In this document: one piece after another, positions 18,335 to 27,198 of the stretch
Numbering within the stretch: position 1 is the first letter of the stretch
Layout of the letters: each line of letters begins with the position of its first letter
From: Sphingomonas rosea
GTDB taxonomy: Bacteria; Pseudomonadota; Alphaproteobacteria; Sphingomonadales; Sphingomonadaceae
Direction: 5' to 3'
Assembly (NCBI RefSeq): GCF_039538065.1
Contig: NZ_BAABBR010000001.1
Coordinates: forward strand, 1,092,501 to 1,156,500
Length of the DNA: 64,000 nucleotides
The notes under the pieces: model-generated
Databases searched by the model: none
Seen by the model: only the letters and a program-made list of their open reading frames with translations
Told to the model about the DNA's origin: nothing
Translations under genes and position numbers: made by a program

Positions 18335-18649
18335 ATGCCGATTCCCGACGAAAAATCACGGTCCTGGACTCGCCCAGAAGACTATTGGCCACCCCGCAGG
18401 ATGACGCGGCTCAAGCGTCAGGCGGCCAAACCAGGGGAGCCGGTTGCTGGGGGCGAACCGCTCGGCCATTCGCGCCCGTTTCCCGCATCGGCGCCTTATC
18501 TGCTGCTGATGCTGAGCATGGCGGTCTTGTCGATCGCCATCATCATGGTGACGTGGCCGAAGAGCGAAGCTTTCTCCGATCAGACGCGTACCGCGACCGA
18601 AAAGGTCGAAGGCGAGACGGCGCGACGGAGCACCGTACCAGCCCGATAG
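18335..18649 (+). CDS. Hypothetical single-pass membrane protein
   Basis: The 104-aa product has a basic, Pro-rich N-terminal half (EDYWPPRRMTRLKRQAAKPG), one hydrophobic helix (about residues 52-73, PYLLLMLSMAVLSIAIIMV) and a short polar tail. The ATG at 18335 was preferred to upstream in-frame starts, which lie in sequence overlapping the preceding gene. The family is not recognised. It is probably a bitopic inner-membrane protein. Confidence 0.5.
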   Translation: MPIPDEKSRSWTRPEDYWPPRRMTRLKRQAAKPGEPVAGGEPLGHSRPFPASAPYLLLMLSMAVLSIAIIMVTWPKSEAFSDQTRTATEKVEGETARRSTVPAR

Positions 18650-18754
18650 GCTCTGCATTTTTGCAGAACGGACGCGCGACATCGTTGCTCCCGCGGTGCC
18701 GTATCGTGGCTCATATGACTTCCTGTTTCCGGCATCCGGACAGGGAGAATGATC

Positions 18755-19054
18755 ATGAAGAATGTCGCAATCGCCTTTGCCGCACTATCGTTGCTCGCTA
18801 GCGGCGGCGCCCTCGCACAGGTGGGCCCGGTGCAGATGACCGTCGTCACCCATGACCTCGACCTTCGCTCCAGTGGTGGAAAGGCGAAGCTCCAGAGGCG
18901 GCTCGAGATCGCGGCCGCGGAAGTCTGTGGCGATGCGAGCGCGAGCGATCCGGCGGGTCGACGTGCGATCCGGACCTGTCGCAACGAGGTCGTCGCCGCC
19001 GCGCTGCAGGAACTGGTGGCACGCCAGTCCGCCTCCCGCCTCGCGCAGCGCTGA
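18755..19054 (+). CDS. UrcA family exported protein
   Basis: This 99-aa protein has a signal peptide (MKNVAIAFAALSLLASGGALAQ) followed by the UrcA pattern VTHDLDLRSSGGKAKLQRRLEIAAAEVCG and a second Cys in AIRTCRNEVVAAAL. UrcA-family proteins are small periplasmic proteins of unknown function common in sphingomonads. The ATG at 18755 is chosen over one 6 bp upstream because the AGGGAGA Shine-Dalgarno (18742-18748) is spaced correctly only for the second. Confidence 0.85.
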   Translation: MKNVAIAFAALSLLASGGALAQVGPVQMTVVTHDLDLRSSGGKAKLQRRLEIAAAEVCGDASASDPAGRRAIRTCRNEVVAAALQELVARQSASRLAQR

Positions 19055-19075
19055 CCGATCGGATAGGGGAGGGCC

Positions 19076-19807
19076 GTGAAGACAGATCGGCTCCTCCTCC
19101 CCGACGGGCGCGATATTGCGCTGCGCCATCAGCGTGGGCGCGAGCCCACCCTTCTGTTCCTGCCGGGCTATGCCTCCGACATGATGGGATCGAAGGCGCT
19201 CCATCTCGCCGACTTGGCCACGCGGCACGGGATCAGCCTCCTGCGCTTCGACTATAGCGGAACCGGCGAATCCTCGGGCCGGTTCGAGGATGGCACGCTT
19301 GCCTCCTGGCTCGACGAGGCCGAGGCGGTCGCCGGACGAACCGATGGTCCGCTCGTCCTCGTCGGCTCCTCGATGGGCGGATGGCTCATGCTCCACCTTG
19401 CCGAGCGGCTGGCCGGAAGGGTGGTGGGCCTCGTCGGGATCGCGGCCGCGCCCGACTTCACCGACTGGGGATATGGCGACGAGGACAAAAGGACGCTCGA
19501 AGCCGAGGGCGAGTTGCGGCGCGACAACCCCTATGGCGGTGACGCGGAACTCACCACCCTGTCATTCTGGCGATCGGGCGAGGCGCTGAAGCTGCTCGAT
19601 CGAACGATCGACTTCGCCGGCCCGGTACGCCTCCTTCATGGCGACCGCGATGCGGAGGTACCGCTCGACATCGCCTTCCGCCTGAAAGACGCGCTGGCCT
19701 CCGAAGACGTCCAGCTGATCATCGTGAAGGGCGGGAACCACCGGCTTTCCGGCCCAGGCGAACTGGCGCTGCTCGAACGGACCGTGATCGACTTGCTCAA
19801 GTCTTGA
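19076..19807 (+). CDS. Alpha/beta hydrolase (ABHD10-like esterase/thioesterase)
   Basis: The 243-aa product begins with GTG, preceded by an AGGGGAGG Shine-Dalgarno. It has the alpha/beta hydrolase landmarks: oxyanion region FLPGYASDMMGSKA, FDYSGTGESSG, the nucleophile elbow VGSSMGGWL, acid HGDRDAEVP and catalytic His in GGNHRLSGP. The order and the short length match the cytosolic ABHD10-like serine hydrolases. The substrate is not predictable. No signal peptide is visible. Confidence 0.88.
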   Translation: MKTDRLLLPDGRDIALRHQRGREPTLLFLPGYASDMMGSKALHLADLATRHGISLLRFDYSGTGESSGRFEDGTLASWLDEAEAVAGRTDGPLVLVGSSMGGWLMLHLAERLAGRVVGLVGIAAAPDFTDWGYGDEDKRTLEAEGELRRDNPYGGDAELTTLSFWRSGEALKLLDRTIDFAGPVRLLHGDRDAEVPLDIAFRLKDALASEDVQLIIVKGGNHRLSGPGELALLERTVIDLLKS

Positions 19808-19873
19808 ACTTGGGCGCGTCGTCGTCACCTAGGGGCCGATAACAAGGACCGACCCCAGGGAGATCGATCACCC

Positions 19874-20290
19874 ATGAAATTCCTCCACAGCATGCTCCGG
19901 GTCGCCGACCCGGACCGTACCATCGCCTTCTTCAAGCTGCTCGGTCTCGAGGAGCGTCGCCGCATCGAGAACGAGGCGGGCCGCTTCACCCTGATCTTCC
20001 TCGGTGTGCCCGGCGACGAGGGAGGCGAGGTAGAACTCACCTACAACTGGGATCCCGAGGACTATGACGGCGGGCGCAATTTCGGCCACCTCGCCTACGA
20101 GGTCGACGACGTCTATGCGACCTGCCAGCGCCTGATGGATGGCGGAGTCACCATCAATCGTCCCCCGCGTGATGGGCGAATGGCCTTCGTCCGCAGCCCC
20201 GACAACATCTCGATCGAGCTCCTCAACAAGGGCGGTGCGCAGGCGGCCGCGGAACCGTGGGCCTCGATGCCGAACACGGGCGTCTGGTAA
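19874..20290 (+). CDS. gloA: Lactoylglutathione lyase (glyoxalase I)
   Basis: This 138-aa protein has the full length of bacterial GloA and its metal ligands: His5 (LHSMLRV), Glu in GGEVELTYN, His in FGHLAYEVDD and Glu in SIELLNKGG. It converts the glutathione-methylglyoxal hemithioacetal to S-lactoylglutathione. Its stop overlaps the start of gloB by one base (TAATG), giving a complete two-step methylglyoxal detoxification operon. Confidence 0.95.
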   Translation: MKFLHSMLRVADPDRTIAFFKLLGLEERRRIENEAGRFTLIFLGVPGDEGGEVELTYNWDPEDYDGGRNFGHLAYEVDDVYATCQRLMDGGVTINRPPRDGRMAFVRSPDNISIELLNKGGAQAAAEPWASMPNTGVW

Positions 20291-21000
20291 TGGAGGTCGT
20301 CGCCGTCCCCGCGCTGTCCGACAACTACATCTGGCTGGTCCACGCGGACGGCCACACGGCGGTGGTCGATCCGGGGGACGGCGACAAGGCGCTCCAGGCG
20401 GCGGCGGCGCGCGGCTGGACGATCGACCAGATCCTGATCACGCACTGGCATCCCGATCACACCGCCGGAATTCCTGCCGTCGTGGCCGCGACCGGCGCCA
20501 AGGTCTGGGGACCCGAAGCCGAGCGTGACAGGTTTGCCGGGCTCGACCATGGCCTGACCGATGGCGACCGCGTCATGATCGGGGAGGAAGAGGCCGAGGT
20601 CTGGGCCGTTCCCGGCCATACGCTCGGGCACATCGCCTTCGTCCTTTCCGGGCGGGCTTTCGTCGGCGACACGCTCTTCGCGGGCGGTTGCGGCCGGTTG
20701 TTTGAGGGGACGCCCGCCCAGATGCACGCGTCGCTCAAGCGCCTTGCGACCTTGCCGGACGAGACGATCCTTTATCCCGCGCACGAATACAGCCTGTCCA
20801 ACTATCGCTTTCTTGCCGCAGAGGCCCCGGGCGATCCAGAAGTGACGCGCCGCCTGCGTGAGATTCAGGCGCTGCGCGACTCGGGCGAACCGACCCTCCC
20901 AACGACCATGGGGGAAGAGCGGCGCAGCAATCTTTTCCTTCGCGCCGAGGACGAGGCGAGCTTCGCACGGCTCAGGGCCGCGAAGGACAGCTTCCGTTAA
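20290..21000 (+). CDS. gloB: Hydroxyacylglutathione hydrolase (glyoxalase II)
   Basis: The 236-aa metallo-beta-lactamase fold protein has the binuclear metal motif THWHPDHT, then VPGHTLGHI, VGDTLFAGGCGRLFEG and the C-terminal YPAHEYSLSNYRF, all standard for GloB. It hydrolyses S-lactoylglutathione to D-lactate and glutathione. The ATG at 20290, overlapping the gloA stop, gives the conserved N-terminus VVAVPALSDNYIWLV. Confidence 0.95.
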   Translation: MEVVAVPALSDNYIWLVHADGHTAVVDPGDGDKALQAAAARGWTIDQILITHWHPDHTAGIPAVVAATGAKVWGPEAERDRFAGLDHGLTDGDRVMIGEEEAEVWAVPGHTLGHIAFVLSGRAFVGDTLFAGGCGRLFEGTPAQMHASLKRLATLPDETILYPAHEYSLSNYRFLAAEAPGDPEVTRRLREIQALRDSGEPTLPTTMGEERRSNLFLRAEDEASFARLRAAKDSFR

Positions 21001-21059
21001 GCCGGGAGACAGCAGGCTCGCGGCGCGTTGTTGCGTGACCCGCCATGAGGATTGATCCG

Positions 21060-21488
21060 ATGCTTCGCCCTTATCTCATTGCCACTTCGGTCATTGCCGG
21101 GGCGGCCACGCTGGCCGCCTGCGCCACGACGATGGAGCCGCGTCAGCGCTCGCCGCAGGCCGCTGCGGAACTCGCCCGTTATCTCGACGGAAAGACGCCC
21201 GGGAAGGCCGAGACCTGTCTGCCGAGCTACCGTTCGCAGGACATGATCGTGGTTGACGAGAACACGATCCTCTATCGCGACGGAAGCAATCGCTACTGGC
21301 GCAACGACCTGCAGGGCAATTGCAACGGCCTCGGGCGCCCCGGGACGTTCCTCCTGACCAAGCAGTTCGGCAACACCGGCACGTGCCGCGGCGAGATCGC
21401 GCGGATCGTCGACAGCGGATCGGGTGCGACGGTGGGGCTGTGCAGCTTCGGCGACTTCGTCCCCTACACCGGTCCCCGCCGCCCCTAG
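21060..21488 (+). CDS. DUF6491-type lipoprotein
   Basis: This 142-aa protein has a lipoprotein signal with lipobox LAAC near residue 22. The mature region contains CLPSYRSQDMIVVDENTILYRDG, YWRNDLQGNC, GTCRGEIARIVDSGSG and GLCSFGDFVPY, which I recognise as the DUF6491 pattern of small exported sphingomonad proteins with paired cysteines. Function is unknown. The ATG at 21060 is preferred over one 15 bp upstream because of a TGAGGA Shine-Dalgarno at about 21046-21051. It is convergent with the acyl-CoA synthetase gene, 4 bp apart. Confidence 0.75.
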   Translation: MLRPYLIATSVIAGAATLAACATTMEPRQRSPQAAAELARYLDGKTPGKAETCLPSYRSQDMIVVDENTILYRDGSNRYWRNDLQGNCNGLGRPGTFLLTKQFGNTGTCRGEIARIVDSGSGATVGLCSFGDFVPYTGPRRP

Positions 21489-21492
21489 ATCA

Positions 21493-23262
21493 TCACTTCC
21501 CGTAGAGGGCGTCGAGCCGCTCGCCGTAGACCTGCTTGAGCACGTGACGGCGGATCTTCATGCTCGGCGTCATCTGCTCGTTCTCGACCGAGAAGGCTTC
21601 GTCGGCGAGGGTGAACCGCCGCACCTTCTCGATGACGCTCAGCTCGGCATTGACCCGGTCGACCGCCTTCTGAAGGCCAGCGCGGATCGCCGCATCGTTG
21701 CGCTTGCAGGCGGTCACAAGCTCGGGCTCGGGAACGAGCAGCGCGACGAGGTGCGGCCGACGGTCACCGAAGACCATCGCCTGCGCGATCTCGGGCTGGA
21801 GCGTGAGCATCCCCTCGACCCGCTGCGGCGAGACGTTGTCGCCCTTGTCGTTGACGATAAGATCCTTCTTCCGGTCGGTGATGACGATTCGGCCCGCTTC
21901 GTCGAAATGGCCGACGTCGCCGGTGTGCAGCCAACCGTCCTTGAGGACGCGCGCCGTCTCTTCCTCGTTGTTCCAATAGCCGTGCATCACCAGCTCGCCC
22001 CGCACGAGCAACTCGCCGTCCTCGGCGAACTTCACTTCGGTGTTGAGGAGCGGCGGTCCGACGGTCTCGAGGCGAATGCCGTTCTTGGGACGGTTGCAAC
22101 TGATGACAGGGCCGGACTCGGTCTGGCCATAGCCCTGCAGCAGGGTGATCCCGAGCGAATGGAAGAAGAGGCCGACGTCGGGGTTGAGCGGTGCCCCGCC
22201 CGAAACCATCGCCTTGATCCGGCCGCCGAACTTCTGCGAAACCTTGCGCTTCAGCAGCAGCTTCACCGCCACGTCCGCCGGCCAGTCCTTGATCGCGATG
22301 CTTCCCTGCTCGTAGCGCTCCTTGCCGATCGACAGGGCCCGCGCCATCAGCTTCTGCGGGATCCCGCCCTGCTTCTCGATCGCCTTAAGCATCCGCTGGC
22401 GGAGCATCTCGAACAGGCGCGGGACGACGACCATCAGAGTCGGACGCACTTCCTCGATATTGGCCGCGAGCTTCTCGAGGCTCTCGGCAAAGTAGATCTG
22501 GGCGCCCAGCCCGATCGGGAACATCTGCCCGCCGCTATGCTCATAGGCATGGCTTGCGGGAAGGAATGACAGGAAGACCTCATCGTCCCAGCCGAAGTCG
22601 TTGGCGATGACATCGAGGCAGGCCGCGACATTGTGAAGGATCGCGCCATGATGCTGGCGGACGCCGCGCGGGGCGCCGCCGGTGCCGCTGGTGTAGATGA
22701 GGCAGGCAAGGTCGTCGCGGCCGATGCCGGCAATCCGCTCTTTCACCGCGCCGAGGTCGGACGGCCCCGCCAGCAGTTCGTCCCACTGATGGAAGCGCGC
22801 GCCGTTGACCGGCTGCCCGGTGCGGATGTCCTCGATCCCGATCACGTCCTGGCAGTCCGATGCGAAGAGGACCGCCGGGATCAGCGCCTTGGCCAGCTTC
22901 TGGCTCGACACGATGACCGCGCGCGCACCGCTGTTGGTAAGGATATGCGTGTGGTCGCGGGTCGTGTTCGTGGTGTAGGTTGGAACGGTGACGCAGCCCG
23001 CGGCCATGATCGCGAGATCGGCGATCAACCATTCGGGCCGGTTCTCGGACACCAGCATGACCCGGTCGCCCGGCTTGCAGCCGAGTCCGATCAGGCTCGC
23101 CGACAGCGCTGCAACCTGGCGGGCCGCATCGGTGTAGCTGATCGAGCGCCACTCGCCCTCGCGCTTTGCCCAGAGGAACGGTGTGTCGCCGCGCTGTTCG
23201 ACCCGGTCGAGAAACATCGCGACGAGATTAGGGAATGTTTCGAGCTTCTTGCTCTTGCGCAT
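21493..23262 (-). CDS. Long-chain acyl-CoA synthetase (AMP-forming, FadD15-like)
   Basis: The 589-aa adenylate-forming enzyme has the P-loop-like signature LIYTSGTGGAPRGV near residue 190, the core GYGQTESGPVISCN (A5), LHTGDVGHFDEAGRIVITDRKKDLI (A7-A8) and a C-terminal Lys in TPSMKIRRHVL (A10). It activates long-chain fatty acids to acyl-CoA at the membrane for lipid synthesis or beta-oxidation. The ending LDALYGK is typical of the FAA1/FadD15 group. It is monocistronic in appearance. Confidence 0.9.
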   Translation of the reverse strand: MRKSKKLETFPNLVAMFLDRVEQRGDTPFLWAKREGEWRSISYTDAARQVAALSASLIGLGCKPGDRVMLVSENRPEWLIADLAIMAAGCVTVPTYTTNTTRDHTHILTNSGARAVIVSSQKLAKALIPAVLFASDCQDVIGIEDIRTGQPVNGARFHQWDELLAGPSDLGAVKERIAGIGRDDLACLIYTSGTGGAPRGVRQHHGAILHNVAACLDVIANDFGWDDEVFLSFLPASHAYEHSGGQMFPIGLGAQIYFAESLEKLAANIEEVRPTLMVVVPRLFEMLRQRMLKAIEKQGGIPQKLMARALSIGKERYEQGSIAIKDWPADVAVKLLLKRKVSQKFGGRIKAMVSGGAPLNPDVGLFFHSLGITLLQGYGQTESGPVISCNRPKNGIRLETVGPPLLNTEVKFAEDGELLVRGELVMHGYWNNEEETARVLKDGWLHTGDVGHFDEAGRIVITDRKKDLIVNDKGDNVSPQRVEGMLTLQPEIAQAMVFGDRRPHLVALLVPEPELVTACKRNDAAIRAGLQKAVDRVNAELSVIEKVRRFTLADEAFSVENEQMTPSMKIRRHVLKQVYGERLDALYGK

Positions 23263-23351
23263 CGATGGTCATCCTCCGCCCGTCACGCCCTTAGGACGAT
23301 TTGGCGGGCGCGCAAAGCTGGCCCGCGAGGGCAGGGGCGGACGAAGGCGGG

Positions 23352-24614
23352 CTAGAAACCTGCGGCCAGCGTCACCGCCGGGCCGCTCCCCGGATCAGCA
23401 TTCCCGGTCACACGGAAGCGATAGTCGACATGCGCCCTCAGCCCCGGCCGGAGCTGGTAACTCAGCCGCGGCCCCGCATCGAAGCGCGACAGGCCCGGCT
23501 GGATCCCGCCCCACATGCCCGCGCCAAAGGAGAGTCGGGGCATGAACGGGTAGGTTGCGGTCAGCGCGCCGTCGGCGAAATAGTCGCGGCGCGACAGGCC
23601 GACGACGCCTGCCTGCCCGTAACCGTCGAGCTGGAGGCCGAAGGGCAAGGTCTTGCCGTAAAGTCCGCCCTCCATGAGGAAAGCGAAGGCATTGCGGCCT
23701 CCGCCGATCGGATCGCCGAGCAATTGCCGCCGCTCGGCCATCACCCGCACCGGCACGTTGCGCAGCGGCTGCCAGCTGACGCCGAGCGCACCCTCGCCGC
23801 CAGCGAAGCTCTGTCCGGAGCGCCCTTGCGGCAGCAGCGCGGTCGAGGCGCGGACATGAACCCCGACACGGTTGAGCGGCCGCCACGTGATCCGCATCCC
23901 GGCCTGGCTGCCGCCCAGCGCCCCCGCCGACGCGAGCCCGGGATTGAGGCTCCGTCCCGGATCGTCGAAACTCAGCACATCCTGGCGCGGCTGCCGCAGC
24001 AGCGCCCAGGCATCGACCGACCAGCGCTTGGGCCGGAGGTTGTCGATGGGGGCGCCATCGTCCTTGCCCTTGCCCCAGCCCGGCGTGCGCTGGAGACCGG
24101 CGACGATGGCCGAACCGATGGTGCCGATGGCCGGCCAATCGGCAAGCGGCGGCAGCGGCCTCGAATAGCCGTCGCTCGAAGGGGCGTCGTCCATGCTTCC
24201 TTCGTCATTGGTGACCGTCGTGCGCCGATTGGTTGAAGCCGGGCCCGGATAGGGGGCGGGGACATAATAAGTCTGCGGCGCACGCATCACCGGCATCGCC
24301 GCCTGGACAATCGGATAGGGAATGACGGCATAGCCCTGCGGGGTCATGACCACGCCCGGCGGGAGCATCCCGGAAGCCATCGACGGCGGGTAGGGATCGG
24401 TGCCGTAAGCTCCGGCATAAGCCGGCGGCGGACCCATGTCGGCGGCGACCCCGGGCGGCGGCATCTTCGCCCGGGCTTCGGCGGTCACGGCGGCGGGCGT
24501 CGAAGGGGTGGGCGACAGTGCCGCAATCGGTTCGAGGGCGAGCGCGCTGCTTGCCGTGCGGAGGCCCGCGTAAGTGAGGATGGCGAGCCCAAGGAAACGG
24601 ATCGGCGCGCTCAT
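23352..24614 (-). CDS. Outer-membrane-type protein resembling the NfrA C-terminal barrel domain
   Basis: The 420-aa product starts with a signal-like segment (MSAPIRFLGLAILTYAGLRT), followed by a long Pro/Ala/Tyr-rich low-complexity region (residues about 40-160) and then a barrel-like domain ending VTLAAGF. Segments such as AGMRITWRPLNRVGVHVRAS, RVMAERRQLLGD and HVDYRFRVTGNADPGSGP resemble the C-terminal domain of the phage N4 adsorption protein NfrA. Unlike NfrA there is no TPR region. The start overlaps the stop of the NfrB-like glycosyltransferase (ATGA), implying a joint role in polymer export. Confidence 0.62.
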   Translation of the reverse strand: MSAPIRFLGLAILTYAGLRTASSALALEPIAALSPTPSTPAAVTAEARAKMPPPGVAADMGPPPAYAGAYGTDPYPPSMASGMLPPGVVMTPQGYAVIPYPIVQAAMPVMRAPQTYYVPAPYPGPASTNRRTTVTNDEGSMDDAPSSDGYSRPLPPLADWPAIGTIGSAIVAGLQRTPGWGKGKDDGAPIDNLRPKRWSVDAWALLRQPRQDVLSFDDPGRSLNPGLASAGALGGSQAGMRITWRPLNRVGVHVRASTALLPQGRSGQSFAGGEGALGVSWQPLRNVPVRVMAERRQLLGDPIGGGRNAFAFLMEGGLYGKTLPFGLQLDGYGQAGVVGLSRRDYFADGALTATYPFMPRLSFGAGMWGGIQPGLSRFDAGPRLSYQLRPGLRAHVDYRFRVTGNADPGSGPAVTLAAGF

Positions 24615-25981
24615 GGCCGCACCGTCTGGCCCGGGAAGACATGCGCGGTCTTGTCCCATTGTTTGGGGCCACCCCCGGCATGGAGGAAAAGCGCGCGGCT
24701 CGCGGCGAGGATGGCGATGAGATTGCCGGCGAGGATTCTGGGCACCGACGCCAGCCCCTCGCCGAAGCCGTAGAGCCGGGTGGTGAAGGCGATCCGCATG
24801 AGCGTTCTCCACATGAGCAGGGCGAAATTGACCTGAAGCAGCGTTTCGAGGAGCGGCGAGGGCTGGGGCGGCACGGGCGCGCCGAGTGCCGCGGCCAGCC
24901 ACAATTGGGCCCACAGCAGCGCCGCCAAATAGCCAGCAAGCAGGAGCACCGCGGCCAGTGGCCCGCGGCGGTCGCGAAGCCGGAACCACCGCTCGCCCAG
25001 TCCGCCGCGCCAGCCGAGCCGGTCCCATCCCGCAAAGGCGATCCCACCGAGCCAGCGCGCCTTCTGGCGGACCGCCGCGCCGAGCGTCGAGGGAAAGTGC
25101 CCGCGGCTCGCGACCACGCCCGGCGAACCCGGTTCCTCGGGAAGGCGGACGAACATCGTTCGTTCGCCCAGCGTGCCGAGCCGGAGGCCCATCTCGTAAT
25201 CCTCAGTCATCGAGCCGCCCGCGAAGGGCTTACCGTCGTGCGCCGCCGCCAGCCGCGCGATCGCCTCGCGGGAAATGGCGCAGCCGACGCCTGCGAGCGG
25301 GATGGAGGCACCCACCGCTTCGCGCACCACCAGTTCCTTGCCGTGGCTCTCGGCGAACTCATCGCAATAATGGCCCGCGATCCACGGACTCGCGGGATCG
25401 GGCAGCGGGACCACCGGCAGCTGCACGAGGCCCGCCCGACCGATCAGGCGGTCGAAGATCCTGAGTTCGAGCGGATGGACGAGGTCCTCGGCGTCGTGAA
25501 GCACGATCCCTCGTGCCCGCCGCCCGCTCGCAGCTTCGTGCCGAACGAGAAAGGCGTAGAGATGATTGAGGCAATCGGCCTTGGTCGTCGGGCCGTTCGC
25601 CGGCACTTCCACCGCCTGCACGCGCGGATCGGGCACCGCTTCGATGGCCAGCCGCGTCGCAGGATCGTTGCGATAATAGCCGACCAGCAAGGTGAAGTCG
25701 GGATGGTCGAACCGCTCGAGCGTGGCGCGGAGCATCGCGGCGATGACATTGGCCTCGTCCCAGGCCGGGATGAACACCACCAGCCAACCAGACTCGCCAG
25801 ACTTGAGTGACAGTGCGCTGCTGCGCGGGTGGCGGCGATAAACGAAAAGGGCCCGCCACAGCCGCCGCCCGAGATAGATGGCATCCACCGCAAGGTCGTC
25901 GAGCGAGAAGAGCAGGAAGCCCAGTGCGGCGAACAGCGCCAGTTCGGCAGCCGCCTCGGCGAGCACGTGCTGCAGGCTCAT
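24611..25981 (-). CDS. NfrB-like membrane glycosyltransferase (family 2)
   Basis: This 456-aa protein starts with a membrane helix and continues LDDLAVDAIYLGRRLWRALFVYRRHPRSS, close in layout to NfrB (phage N4 adsorption protein B). The GT2 motifs follow: FIPAWDEANVI, GPTTKADCLNH, LHDAEDLVHPLELR, SMTEDYEMGLRLG and the QKARWLGG (QxxRW) motif, then C-terminal membrane helices. E. coli NfrB is longer and has a C-terminal GSPII_E/c-di-GMP-binding region, which is not seen here. It should polymerise and extrude a nucleotide-sugar-derived glycan. Confidence 0.78.
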   Translation of the reverse strand: MSLQHVLAEAAAELALFAALGFLLFSLDDLAVDAIYLGRRLWRALFVYRRHPRSSALSLKSGESGWLVVFIPAWDEANVIAAMLRATLERFDHPDFTLLVGYYRNDPATRLAIEAVPDPRVQAVEVPANGPTTKADCLNHLYAFLVRHEAASGRRARGIVLHDAEDLVHPLELRIFDRLIGRAGLVQLPVVPLPDPASPWIAGHYCDEFAESHGKELVVREAVGASIPLAGVGCAISREAIARLAAAHDGKPFAGGSMTEDYEMGLRLGTLGERTMFVRLPEEPGSPGVVASRGHFPSTLGAAVRQKARWLGGIAFAGWDRLGWRGGLGERWFRLRDRRGPLAAVLLLAGYLAALLWAQLWLAAALGAPVPPQPSPLLETLLQVNFALLMWRTLMRIAFTTRLYGFGEGLASVPRILAGNLIAILAASRALFLHAGGGPKQWDKTAHVFPGQTVRP

Positions 25982-26162
25982 GCCGGCATTCCGGCACGGA
26001 CCATAGCCGTTTCATGATGCGAAAATGCCCGGCGCACGCGCCCCCCAAGCGCAATCAAACCGAGCGACTTAATTGTCGCATGTCGGGGGGCATGGCGCAA
26101 GCGCCCCTTGCGCGACCCCGCGCGCGGCGGCATCGCTGTCTTAGTTTGAGAGGGGGATTGCC

Positions 26163-26657
26163 GTGAATCTGCTGTCGTCGGTGCCTGAGTGGCTCGTCTG
26201 GAGCTTGCTTGCACTCCTGGCGCTCGCCGCGCTGCAGGACTCGGTCATGCTCAAGATCAGCAACTACATCGTCGCGGCCGTGCTGGTTTTGGGGATCGTC
26301 GCGGCATTCGTCGCCGGGCCGCGCGTCGATCTCTGGGAGAACGGCCTCGTCTTTGTCATCGCCTTGGCGATCGGCACCTTCCTCTTCGGCCGCGGCATGC
26401 TCGGCGGGGGCGACGTCAAGCTCTTCGCGGCGACTGTGCTGTGGTTCAACTTGAACGGAGCGCTTCGCTTCCTCATCTGGACCGCCATCGCGGGCGGCGC
26501 GCTCGCGATCCTCATCATCGTCCTGCGAACCCTTCCGTGGCCCAACGCGCTCCGGTCACGAGTGCGCGTGCTCCAGGCCAAGGCCGGCATCCCCTACGGC
26601 ATCGCGATCGCCGCGGGTGCGATCATCGCGGGTCTGCAGGTGTCCAAGGTCGCCTGA
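26163..26657 (+). CDS. cpaA: Prepilin peptidase, CpaA type (A24)
   Basis: The 164-aa, GTG-started polytopic protein has five or six hydrophobic segments and the two catalytic aspartate regions of A24 peptidases: LQDSVMLKISN after the first helix and GGGDVKLFAA in the loop before the third. Length and the C-terminal GIPYGIAIAAGAI match CpaA, which processes Flp-type pilins. No other tad/cpa gene is in the window, so the pilus locus must lie elsewhere. Confidence 0.85.
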   Translation: MNLLSSVPEWLVWSLLALLALAALQDSVMLKISNYIVAAVLVLGIVAAFVAGPRVDLWENGLVFVIALAIGTFLFGRGMLGGGDVKLFAATVLWFNLNGALRFLIWTAIAGGALAILIIVLRTLPWPNALRSRVRVLQAKAGIPYGIAIAAGAIIAGLQVSKVA

Positions 26658-26661
26658 CATC

Positions 26662-27144
26662 ATGCACGGCCGCGCTGGCTTGGCCGCTGTCGCCCTTCTC
26701 GCCCTGGCCAGCACGGCCTCGGCGCAGCGCCTGCTTCACGCGGGTGCGGGCTGGGCAGCATTCGAGCGTTCGGCGGGCCTCTGCGAAGCGGTCGCGCGGA
26801 GCGAACTCCAGGCCCTGCCCGGCCGGGTCCAGGCACGGACGGCGTTCGCCTTCACCCGAGATGGTCGGCGACGGGGAGAACTGCACATCATCTTCGCTCG
26901 GCCCGTGCGCGCGGGCGCCGCCGCCGTGCTGACCGTCGGTTCAAGCAGCTTCCTCCTCGCCACCAGCGGCAACAATGCCTGGAGCCGCGGCCCCGCGCAG
27001 GAGCAGGCCATTATCGCCGCGATTCGCGCCGCCGGCGAGATGCGGGTCCGGGCGCCGGGGGTGGGCGGGTCGATAAGCGATCGCTACCTCCTCGGCGGTG
27101 CCCCGACCGCCATCGATGCGGCTGCGCTTGCCTGCGCGCCCTAG
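26662..27144 (+). CDS. Exported IalB-like hypothetical protein
   Basis: This 160-aa protein has a signal peptide (MHGRAGLAAVALLALASTASAQ) and a mature part with a layout like the invasion-associated locus B family (a Trp-containing start, a Cys pair, and a strand-rich end RYLLGGAPTAIDAAAL). The similarity is weak and assigned by eye only. It begins 4 bp after cpaA, suggesting co-transcription, and precedes rlmN. Confidence 0.6.
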   Translation: MHGRAGLAAVALLALASTASAQRLLHAGAGWAAFERSAGLCEAVARSELQALPGRVQARTAFAFTRDGRRRGELHIIFARPVRAGAAAVLTVGSSSFLLATSGNNAWSRGPAQEQAIIAAIRAAGEMRVRAPGVGGSISDRYLLGGAPTAIDAAALACAP

Positions 27145-27198
27145 GCGCACGCAGCCACTGGAAAAATCGTGGCAACACGACTACATGGCGGCTCTCCC

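Noticed and set aside
18653..18673. A short hairpin (CTCTGCA...TGCAGA) as a terminator before the urcA-like gene
   Set aside because: The stem is only about 6 bp and AT-rich in the loop, and no T-run follows the 3' arm.
26064..26079. Palindrome GCGAC-TTAATT-GTCGC upstream of cpaA as an operator
   Set aside because: The stem is only 5 bp and there is no second copy or recognised regulator match. It is too short to call.
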